Part shown: piece by piece, positions 35,001 to 43,704 of the stretch
Position numbering within the stretch: the first letter of the stretch is position 1
How the letters are laid out: each line of letters starts with the position of its first letter
Assembly: GCA_964036155.1 (NCBI GenBank)
Contig: OZ038423.1
Span: 61,581,249-61,645,248, forward strand
Reading direction: 5' to 3'
Source of the DNA: Diploscapter coronatus
Lineage: Eukaryota > Nematoda > Chromadorea > Rhabditida > Rhabditidae
DNA length: 64,000 bases
Notes under the pieces: generated by a model
Told to the model about the DNA's origin: nothing
Databases searched by the model: none
The model's input: only the letters and a program-made list of their open reading frames with translations
Made by a program: the position numbers and the translations under genes

Positions 35001-35337
35001 CTATGATTGGTAACTCTGAAAAGTACACTCAATCCACTGAATTAGCACACCAATTTCTCTTAGGAGTGTTATATCATGGCTAAATTGAAAATTTATAACA
35101 ATCAAAGTCGAAGTCAAAGGTTCGCACACCCCTAACCTACATATGGCCTAATGATAATACTATTTAAATTTGGGTTCTTTTCTATTGAGTTTAGAGTACT
35201 TTCATCGTTTGCCTATATGATTTAAAAGAAAAAAAAACATTTTAGAATTGTCATTATTACTCACCACCATAAACCTCGGATATCGCTACGATTAGAATCA
35301 CGATAAATAAAATATGTGCGATGATACAATTTGCCAT
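29043..35337 (-). CDS. Secreted five-module Cys-rich (C6/DUF281-like) repeat protein
   Basis: Sixteen exons join to about 612 residues. They are 35265-35337 (signal peptide MANCIIAHILFIVILIVAIS..VYG), 34906-34958, 34354-34618, 34260-34303, 33731-33810, 33461-33675, 33036-33079, 32710-32789, 32470-32654, 31795-31838, 31433-31512, 31196-31377, 30462-30505, 30137-30216, 29900-30081 and 29043-29230. Each of five modules has the order C-x2-C..LP, C-x-LP..VC, then C..W..C..GSW..V-D-E-V-G-C. Modules 2-5 are each three exons with identical phases (1-0, 0-2, 2-1); module 1 fuses the last two. Because every module is phase 1 at both ends, modules can be added without frameshift. Modules 3-5 are near-identical. 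The last exon is Thr/Ser/His-rich (STEQHSTEYHSTGQHSTG). It looks like the nematode C6/DUF281-type extracellular family, but that naming is tentative and the function is unknown. Confidence 0.72.
29600..33420. repeat. Three tandem ~1.28-kb genomic units carrying modules 3-5 of the C6-like gene
   Basis: Corresponding points recur at 29900, 31196 and 32470, that is every 1274-1296 bp. Exons, introns and non-coding spacers are copied alike: for example TTCAATATTAAATATCAATA occurs near 29727, 31025 and 32298. Other shared blocks such as ATTCGGTACGAATAGCGAAT are in two units. The outermost boundary near 33300-33430 is more diverged. This is a tandem segmental duplication, not a transposon array. 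Confidence 0.9.
32093..32145. repeat. Hairpin: 20-bp inverted repeat with 13-nt loop (also at 30822-30874)
   Basis: GGCCTCTAGTAGTTTTTACC and GGTAAAAACTACAAGAGGCC are inverted copies with one mismatch. The same hairpin sits at the equivalent place in the neighbouring unit (30822-30874, two mismatches), and a decayed form is near 33333-33390. It is intronic to the C6-like gene. Confidence 0.85.
34057..34172. mobile_element. Small MITE-like inverted repeat in an intron of the C6-like gene
   Basis: AACCCTAAAATTTCTGCTCT followed by AATCAAAAAT on the left is mirrored on the right by ATTTTTGATTTAAGCCGATA then TTTTAGGGTT, about 33 bp per arm with few mismatches. It lies in the 449-bp intron between the first two exons of module 2. 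Confidence 0.6.
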
Positions 35338-36723
35338 AATGCAGATATCACAAGATGAATACAAATGCACAAGTACGACTGATTTTATTTAATTATACTA
35401 TCTAAACTTATTTTAAAAAGTGTCTTGAAATTTGTATACTAAAATTCTAGAGTTGAGAAATATAATAGCGCTATGGAAAAAAATGCTTAACATACATTTT
35501 TTAGGTTCCGCCGTGTTAAGTAATAAATGGGAAGCTATTTTTATTTTGTATTTGTAAATAGATTTAATTTAAGTGCTAACCTCAAAAAAGATTTTTCAAA
35601 TTTATTTTATACTCCGTAACATTCAATTTCTTATTATAAAAATAAAGAATTATTAGAAAAAATAATCTGGTACTGTCCGCTGGAAGAAAACTTAACCACA
35701 AGCACATATAATTCGTGTTACATAAAAGAGAAATCAGTCAACTTTATTATGAATGTTTAAGTCCGTTTTTCAACGTTAACACTCTAATAATCCTTGCACT
35801 TTAAAAAGATGATAATCAGCCATTTAGTGGCAAAAGCTTAGCAATTTCACACTGATAACAATGTGAAAAGGGTAATATTTTATGATGAAATTTTAAAGAT
35901 AATTTGTTGATAAGTATACATAAACCAACAAGTTTTTATAGAAACTCTTATTTCATAACGAAACATAGAAAATAACGTTTAACGGCAAACTAATGTTTTT
36001 GTTATGTTTTAAATGTAATAATAGGAATGAATTTTTGAAAATGTCTGTTCAAGCGACACTTTGCAATAATTAATCGTGGTACTTCAAAGAATTCTGGAGC
36101 TCATAAGAATATGGATCCAAGATTAGTTCTCGAACGAAAGTTGTTCACCATGTCCTTCTACACAGCATACAGGAAGGACGAATTTTTCCAACATCATTTA
36201 CGTGTAAACACAGTACGGGTATATGGGGTAACTTAGGCTAATTTTTTCCCGCCAAAACAGATGGTTATCGTGACTCGTTGTAGTAGTATTATTTGTAGAG
36301 TTTTTCATGGGCTATTCAATGTTGAAAACCGCATTCGATTTAGCTCAGAAATAAGGAAGTTATGAATTTTTTTCTTATATGGAGTATATAAAAACTTGAA
36401 ATTAGCATAACTCCGCCCACTTGCATTTTTATGAAAAACAAACCACGCCACGATGATCAGCGTGAAAAACTGCACTATATATGCGAAAATCAGCCAAATC
36501 GACGGACCCCTGTTCCGCACCCCTTCCTTATGACTTTGATTTTTCCTGACATCCACTCTTAAAAATATGTCCATTATGAACTTGAAATTCATTCAGATAA
36601 AGTTTTAGCGTAATCTTGCACACAAGATTTCATAATAATATGCTATCATAAAAATGTCAAGAGGTAAATTACAGAAATTAATCAATAGAATGAGTTTATA
36701 TTATTCAATCAGATAAAAGTTAA
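35338..36723. other. Intergenic region with a dispersed-repeat copy
   Basis: Upstream region of the C6-like gene and 3' side of the ubiquitin-like gene. At about 36030-36260 it carries a diverged copy of the repeat found in the ShKT intron (CTTCAAAGAATTCTGGAGCT, ACGTGTAAACACAGTACGGG). A minus-strand frame at 36305-36592 has a hydrophobic stretch (IWLIFAYIVQFFTLIIVAWF) but no start or splice support, and it adjoins the repeat. I did not call it a gene. Confidence 0.55.
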
Positions 36724-37147
36724 CTATGAAATACATTCCATACCTACAGAACAACATAAAAAACAACAGTTAAAACATAAATCAATCCAATGAGCTTTGC
36801 TATTCGACTTTCGTCCCTTTCTCTTTGTTGGGACGAAATTTATCTTGATTACGTCGTTATCCAAGTTGATTTTTCTACTATCAGCTATTTCAATCAGCGT
36901 AATATTATCATGCAGACGATCACCATATGCATATACAGCATAATAATTTTCTGCTTCGAAACGAGTCTAAAGGCATTCAATAATTAACGATGATGAATTT
37001 TGATGACAAAATAAAACTTGTAATTATCTCATGGCGTGAAAAATCGCAAAGACTAACTTTCAATTCGCCCACAGTCGTACTAGAGTCAAATTTATACTCT
37101 TTACTATTTAGGTACTCGCTCAAACCATCAATCGATATGCGAACCAT
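36724..37147 (-). CDS. Small protein with a likely ubiquitin-like fold and Cys-rich tail
   Basis: Two exons (37058-37147 and 36724-36966) join in phase 0 to 110 residues. The start lies 25 nt after an ACAATTTCAG acceptor, suggesting trans-splicing. The order is strand MVRISIDGL, strand-turn YKFDSSTTVGELKTRFEAEN (a helix beginning as in ubiquitin's TIENVK), strands YYAVYAYGDRLHDNITLIEI, then VIKINFVP. This matches a beta-grasp ubiquitin-like layout without a terminal Gly-Gly. The tail is basic (TKRKGRKSNSK) and then Cys-rich (CFNCCFLCC), a pattern seen in lipidated, membrane-anchored proteins. A GTAGGT donor overlaps the last codons, so the protein may instead splice on and the tail could differ. 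Family membership is inference from secondary-structure pattern only. Confidence 0.5.
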
Positions 37148-38713
37148 TAAGAAATTTCGGAAGATAGACAATCTGAAATTGTTTAGTCAAGAAATCGCAT
37201 GAATAATAAAAAATAAGTGATTGCGATGAGTACACCAAGTAAAAATTCATCCAACTAAATCGATGACTGAGTCACCCTTATAAATGTCATGTTCAAAGAT
37301 CTTACATAGAGAAGGCCTCTTCCCCCGCGAGCGGGTGTGTTCATTGAAATGCTGTGTAAGTTTGACATCACTATGACCGATTCCTAGGTCGAAATTCCGT
37401 CATGATTAGATTTAACTGATATAGAAATACTATAGTCATAAATTCCTAATAATCGACTAGAATAATTTGTCTGATTTAGTTGATTAGAATGAAATAATTC
37501 TAAAGTAAGGATTATTTAGGTAAAAAGTGAAATTTAAAATATTGAAAATAGCACTTACAATTAGTTCTTTACATGTCACGTAATCAGGCTAATTAACAAA
37601 GGAAATTGGTTCCGCTCACTTTTACAAAAAAAAATCATGCGGAGGATTGTAATGCTCCATTTTTCTCGTCATTTTTAGAAAAAAACATTGATTTTCTTCA
37701 TAGATTTCAGCTAAAATTTTTACATTTATTAAATTATTATTTTAGTTTTTAGAGAAATAAAATAAATAATTATTTTTCCAAGAAAAAGACTAGCCTTTTT
37801 TTGGGAATTTTGGCATTCTCTTGTGTCACGCATATAACATTCTTTCAGCATATCCTTTTTTTAGAAAATCTTTGAATATTTTTTAAGGTCGCAATTTTCT
37901 ATTATTATTTTAATCGAAATCAAGCTTTTACTTTCAAGTTTATAAATATGCAAGCTTCCTACAGATTTGTACACTAATTACAAAACACACCTGAGCCCAT
38001 TGTAAAACATAGAATTTCGAGGTTCAGAAGAGCACCGTCAACAATATGTTTTGCCAAAATAGGAAAAAATTGTTGTGTACACAATGATTAATAATTAATA
38101 TAATTAGGTATTCCTACTGTACCCAATGTTTACAAGATAGTAGTTAAAAAATATAATTAGCAATTAGTGTTTGATTCTTTACTTTGTAGCCTATACGAAG
38201 ATTGAAAGATTGAGCCAAAATAAAAATTTATTGTCAAGATCTTTTAGGTCTGTTAAGGGAGGTAAACGATTTCGCAAGGTGAATATAATTCTAGAAATCA
38301 TTTGACGAAACGATAATACTATCTGAAAATTAGGTTCATTCATAATAGCCAAAATTGAATCATTTTGCGTACAAACTTACATCACGATATGATCATTTGT
38401 TTTAATTTAGGTTTAGATACGTCAAGTTTCATCATAATGAATAAGAATCGTCACAAAATTTTTAAATATCCCTGCAAAAATCTCAATAATTACATGCCAG
38501 AGTCTATGTTTTGCCGAAAACAGGTGGAAACTGAGAAATCTTGGCTAATCATAAAGAGCATCTACAATTTTGTTCAACGCTAGTCACAATATATAACTCA
38601 CTATTCTGAAGCTGAAGACCATGATCATTAGGAAATAGCTACAGCAGTTTTTTTTTTTATCAATTCAGATAATGTATTCGTGCACGGTAAATTATCGCCA
38701 TGACTTTGGAGGG
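37148..38713. other. Intergenic region upstream of the chemoreceptor gene
   Basis: Very AT-rich. The one identifiable item is the repeat copy at 38165-38265. No coding exon is convincing; the plus frame at 38365-38583 lacks splice or family support. The last few hundred bases should include the chemoreceptor promoter. Confidence 0.5.
38165..38265. repeat. Dispersed repeat copy B (pair with 28545-28645)
   Basis: Near-identical to the block at 28545-28645 (GAAGATTGAAAGATTGAG, TAAAAATTTATTGTCAAGAT), in the same orientation. Confidence 0.75.
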
Positions 38714-40429
38714 ATGAATGATACTTGTCATGGTACTTTATTGTAAATTTCTCGAAACCTATATAATTTTAGCCCTATTCGACTCATCATGGCAAATTAC
38801 CGCGTTTGTTAGAGTTGTTGCTACTAAACCTGGAGGTAATTAAAACTTACTAATTTACAAATTTATCCAAAATCTTCTACTAAAATGCATCTAAACCAAT
38901 AATGTTTGAGCAAGTATAATTCATTTAAGAATTACTTAGAATTTATCTTCGGACTTGGCGGATATACTGGGTTTAATATATTGCGGTTTTGTGTCTACAT
39001 TTTACTCGCCATACCTATGGCGTCTGCAATCAAAGTCATTAATGTTCTGAGGAAGAAAATGACGAAACACAGCGTTTTTGAACAGTTACTAATGACATTA
39101 TTCATTTTGAAAATTATCTACGTTCTCACATACTGCACTACGGTACGTTTTCAAACATTTTTTAATAATAATAATAATCTTTTTTAGAATTGGATTATCG
39201 TTTATGGACAGATGAAGCGGGATTGTTGTATATTTAGCGACGATTGGAATGTATCAAATTTCAGAGCAGCTTCCTATTAATAATATATTCTAATTTAGCT
39301 ATATGACTATATTTATCTCCACATACAGTATTTCATCTTGAACTTGACCAAAGTTATTCCATGCATAATGGCCATTCAAAGAGCTAGAGCCTTTTCTCGG
39401 TAGTTGACCAAATTAAAGCTTTCCATAGTCATGAATTTTAGAAACCCCAAACCCCGATTGACGCTATTCATTAAATTTGCCTTTATCTTGTGCATAATTA
39501 TTGCAGTTATCGTTCATTTCTTTATGGGTTCCCTATATATTGTTTACAATATGTTATTTAAGCTTAGGCTACTAAGAAGTGACTACAGTAGATTCGCTCA
39601 CGAATCTTCAAGTCAGGTATAAAAAGATTAAAATTTGATGAAATGATTTTCAACAAATAACGGAATTATTTTTTTCCAAATGATAAAGTGTCTCTCGTTA
39701 ATGTTTCAGATAGACACTGTTTCACTTGACCAAAGTTAAACGGCCTTTTTTTAAATCACTTCGCAAAATTTTTATTTCCTAATAAAAATTATTTTGTTCC
39801 GGTCTTAGATAAATTTGGTTTCAGGTATATTATGTTGACCAAACCTTGGTTGTTATCATCAACACACTATCCACTCCAATCTTAATCATAAGCACAGTTT
39901 ATATGATCAAAAAGATGGGCAGTTTTCTCAAGCAAATGACGAACAATGCACGAATAAATGAAAACCAAGTGAATCGACGATTAGTTTTGCATGTATGAAA
40001 ATTTCGTCATTCAAATTATTCCAACCAATTCAGACAATCTCTGAAATCATCACTGATGATCTGCTAGTCGTTGTTCACATCTATGAATACTTCTATACTT
40101 ACGATGGTAATCGATTTTCGGGTGAATACGTTTACAAAGTGCGTAATTTCTAAATTTGAATTTTGAAAAAAAACGTTTAAATTTCAGGAATTTGTTGAAA
40201 ACTTGGCAGGATTTCTTCCAGGTCTGCAGATCATAACGCTCTATATTCTGACCAGAAGTGCGATAAAGGTTTTAATACGATATTTAACAGGAAAAAACAA
40301 ATTTTATAGAGACTAGAAAACCAGAACCAGTCGAAAGGAATAATAAATACTCCAGTTTTAAAAGTAAAAGTTATATCTCATCCTCCTCAGGCTAAATCAG
40401 AAACCTCAACCGCTATTACACTTGTTTGA
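38714..40429 (+). CDS. Nematode seven-transmembrane chemoreceptor-like GPCR
   Basis: Ten exons (38714-38732, 38773-38835, 38940-39142, 39188-39250, 39299-39399, 39442-39616, 39825-39992, 40034-40138, 40188-40268, 40310-40429) join in frame to 365 residues. The short N-terminus MNDTCHALFDSSWQITAF precedes seven hydrophobic segments. They include FNILRFCVYILLAIPMASAI, FEQLLMTLFILKIIYVLTYC, YFILNLTKVIPCIMAIQR, LTLFIKFAFILCIIIAVIVH, LVVIINTLSTPILIISTVYM, a polar segment around DDLLVVVHIYEYF, and FLPGLQIITLYILT. The tail is Ser/Thr-rich and cytoplasmic. The layout matches nematode serpentine chemoreceptors (Sra/Srg-type superfamily); I cannot name the subfamily. Such receptors sit on sensory cilia and detect environmental chemicals. 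Small introns (about 40-55 nt) with TTTCAG or TTTAG ends support the model. No disabling change is seen. Confidence 0.78.
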
Positions 40430-41090
40430 TTCACTTATTTATTTATTTTTTTTTTATAGATTTTTGTGAGCACATTTATTTGATTACTATTTAGTTGTTT
40501 CAAAAATTGTTTGGATAGCAAAAATGAAATTTGGTTTGATGCCAAAATGGTTTAATTTTTCTTGAAAATTATCAAATCTAAACAGTTTGGTTTTTATAGA
40601 AAATATTTCAAGTATAGTCGATTGTGAGTAAGTAAATATTGCATACATTTTGCAAATTCGTTCGCTCAGGCCCCACCCACTTTTTCCTGCCCTGCCGAAT
40701 TGTGTCATCCCCCATTTTCAGCCGATTTTTCGCAATTTTTAAAATTATTTTTCTTAACATTTTCGCGAAAATGTCGAGCAAAAAGATTTTCGAATATCAT
40801 CTTCAAACATTCATATCTTTGGTTACATTTATCCGTTTTTCATGTGGTTTATTGCTATAGGCTTGATTAACCCATCAGATTTTGAGAAAAATACTTTCAT
40901 AACTCTGCCTTCACATTGGGAATATCACCTATGCCCTTTAATGAGTCATAGAAATAAATTATTCTATAATAAACTATTGCCGATATCAACAATAAAATTT
41001 ATTTAATCTATTTGTGATATTATATCATCACTAAAAATATAAGATGATTCATCTTTTAATCAATATCAATGTTTCCGAGTAATAAGATAT
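40430..41090. other. Region between chemoreceptor and WxIP peptide gene (converging 3' ends)
   Basis: Contains the 3' UTRs of both genes. A minus-strand AATAAA near 40993-41003 suits the peptide gene. Small frames at 40487-40860 on both strands have no support. Confidence 0.5.
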
Positions 41091-41586
41091 TTACTGAGGA
41101 ATCTCCCAAGAATTCCCACCGACTCTGGGAATGTCCCATTCGTCCCCAGCTATCCTCGGAATCTCCCAACTGTTCCCGGATCGTCGTGCTCGAATTCGGG
41201 GAATGTCCCATTCATCTCCGGTCAAAGTTCTTCGATCTTCAGGAACCTCCCACGTGTTATCACCAGCTGAAATGAAATGTCGTGAAGATAATGTGATTTC
41301 TATATTATTGAGGCCGTGATCTCAAAACTTCAAATCTCTACGTGGTTATTTTCAGTGGATAGAAATGAGGAATAAAATGAAAGAGTGACTCGACTAAAAT
41401 CATTATTTTTCTTTCTATTTTGACTTCCTAAATTTTCGACAAGACAATACTCTTGGTTGATAGTTTGTAGATAAAATACGAAGTGAAGGAAAACATCGTG
41501 CAAGTATAAAAATTATTTTATAACTAACCAAAAGATGCCACAATGAGAATGAGAAAGGATAGGATTGAATAGATAATTTGGTTCAT
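41091..41586 (-). CDS. Secreted peptide precursor with five G-x-x-W-[DE]-[IV]-P repeats
   Basis: Two exons (41529-41586 and 41091-41266) join in phase 1 to 77 residues. The first is a clean signal peptide, MNQIIYSILSFLILIVASF. The mature part begins AGDNTWEVPEDRR and contains GDNTWEVP, GDEWDIPRIRARR, GNSWEIPRIA, GDEWDIPRVG and GNSWEIPQ before the stop: five copies of a short Gly/Trp/Pro motif. They alternate between an N-S-W-E and a D-E-W-D form. Two dibasic RR sites and several single Arg could be processing sites. The architecture resembles neuropeptide-like or repetitive antimicrobial precursors, but the motif matches no family I recognise. The DNA repeat itself is visible as alternating GGGAGATTCC and GGGACATTCC on the minus strand. 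A poly(A) signal follows about 90 nt downstream. Confidence 0.7.
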
Positions 41587-42035
41587 TTTGATTGATGTCT
41601 GTAAAAACGGGTCCAAATGATCAATTACGATTCACGCATTTATTTTATATACCGTTTCCTATACGAGGAAATGAAATAATAGCAAACATAAATTGTGTTG
41701 TGTTCGTTTGGGCGTTTGTTTGTTTCATTATGCTCGTTTGAATCAGCAATTTTTTAGAAGGTGAATAGAAATGATTTTAAACCTTTTTTAATTCATAAAT
41801 GTGTGCTGATGTTCTAAACGATATTTAAAAATATTAACAAATAAGTTTCTAAATTATTTATTCAAATTTACCAATTAAATAAGGCAAAATTCAGTTTAGA
41901 CAAATTACTATGATGAAAAACAAAATAGCAGTTTCAAAATGACAGTCTAATCACTTCGTTTCTTGTCAATCTTACGAAATATCAGACAATTTATATTGTG
42001 CTCATGCATTAAAATTACTACAAACTCCTCAAACT
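41587..42035. other. Spacer upstream of WxIP peptide gene
   Basis: AT-rich with no exon or repeat recognised. It should contain the promoter of the peptide gene and the 3' UTR of the next minus-strand gene. Confidence 0.5.
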
Positions 42036-42483
42036 TCAATTATAACATAATACCGGTCTAATTTCACCGGAATATTTAATTAATTTAAGCAATTTAGTCA
42101 TTTTTGTTTCTTTGGTCTTCAGAAATTCGCCAATTGGTTCTTTCCATTTTTCAGTCGCGCCGATACGAATGGCCGTGCGCATCACCTCATAATCCTGCTT
42201 CATGAATACCAAATTATTTCCTTGGACCTCAAATAATCAGACTGAATTCTTTTTAAAAATAACCTAATTCACCGCTTCAGGATGTTTCTTGCTCAGAAAA
42301 TGATCAACGAAGCAAAATGCGATCCTGTATAAATGACCACCTGACCGCAATTTTGCAGCTCGAAATACCAATATCGATAGCGACTGAATCATTTATTTTC
42401 AGCCACGTTAATTCCAAATCGAATCTCATCGTCGGAAAATTGCTCAATGATTCAATAGCGTTGCTGTCTTCGGAATCATCCAT
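42036..42483 (-). CDS. Short, finger-degenerate relative of the zinc-finger repeat protein
   Basis: Three exons (42407-42483, 42273-42324, 42036-42227) can be joined to 106 residues. A perfect ATATTTTCAG acceptor touches the ATG (MDDSEDSNAIESLSNFPTMR), a strong trans-splice start. The middle exon has IAFCFVDHFLSKKHPEA, matching the second half of the fingers at 16480-18806 with the H-x5-H pair, but the two Cys positions are not Cys. The last exon, NNLVFMKQDYEVMRTAIRIG, matches the block that follows each finger there (SRSEYDMLLRAIHQ). The gene is therefore one decayed module of that family. Exon joins use AC|GTGGCT and a TTTGAG acceptor and are not certain. It could be a pseudogene or a short functional paralogue. 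Confidence 0.45.
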
Positions 42484-43704
42484 CTGAAAATATCATAAGA
42501 TTTAGTCTCCTAAAATAGGGAAACTTTGAAATGACGAGATGACGAGACTTATACTTTGGGATTAAAGATAGAAGCAGAAGTAAGAAAAGTTGGGGATAAA
42601 ATAGGTATAGTTAGGGTCCTCAAGCTTCGCTCCTTTGCAAAAATGAGACTCGGAATGATCACTTTGGGGCCATATTTCTACCTTTCCTCTTGCCATCTGC
42701 CTATTTTTACAAGTTCATTCCTTTCTATTTTCAGGAATAATAAATTTTAAGCGTTCGCTAGACAAATTTGCAAGGTTAGATAAAATGATTGGTGAAACAT
42801 AAGTCGGAAATCACTTGTTCAAATAACCAAGTGGATTAAAGCGTCGATCTTAGATTTTTGCAAAAAAAATATTCCAACTTGAAAGATTTATTACACGATA
42901 TCAACATCAGAAAATGGACACTTGAAATTGAAATCTGAAAATCATAATCGCGATAATTACGCCAATTAAGAAAAGGATAATTGTGACATAATTAGAATAA
43001 TTAGGGTGATAAGGAAAAGCTCATTCGTTCGAGTTTTCATGAATAGATGGAATTTTGACGTTGAGATTGAAAATACTTCAGTTTTTGACTAATTCGGCAC
43101 AACTTCATTCGCAAATTTTACATGTTTTCCATTTTTGAATACGAGATTTTTGGTATCCGATGACAAGCCCATTAAAATTGATGACAAATTTGTAAAAAAT
43201 CTCACATTTTTGCAAAAACGAATTTTCAGACGATTTTTTTGTAAAAATATGAAATTCTTCCCTTAAATCAATAAATTAATCAAGACAAATGCTAGCACGT
43301 GAAATGGTTTCATAGTATTTTAGGTAAAATTATTCGAGCAAGTTCATATCATGCAATAGAAAGATAGAGGAAACATAAATACAAAATACTGGCCATAAAT
43401 TAGAGACATTGCATAGAAACTGGAATTTTTATATGAAAATTATGCAGGAATTATGATATCAAAGGACAATTCCATAGAAAATGCTAACAAACTGGATGAA
43501 ATTATTGGGAAAACGCATACATTCATCCCGTATTTTCTGTAATTGAAGTCTCAAGGCTACTACTTTTAAACGATTGTTTTAGGGGCTTCAATTAAAGAAG
43601 ATTACGGTATTTCTAATTTTCAACTGAACGACTTGGCAATGTTGTCGTTGAGGCACAGTTTTAGTGCTCGTCTTGCAAAAATCCTCTTCGAGACTTTCGA
43701 TAAT
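42484..43704. other. Region between unc-33 3' end and zinc-finger relative
   Basis: About 1.2 kb, AT-rich, holding the unc-33 3' UTR. No exon or clear repeat is supported. The plus frame at 42556-42750 has no start or splice context. Confidence 0.5.

Noticed and set aside
36305..36592. Minus-strand 95-codon frame with a hydrophobic segment
   Set aside because: No start context, splice signals or family match; it adjoins a dispersed repeat and is likely chance or element-derived.
38365..38583. Plus-strand 72-codon frame upstream of the chemoreceptor
   Set aside because: Cannot be spliced in phase to the receptor, and has no membrane segment or family match.
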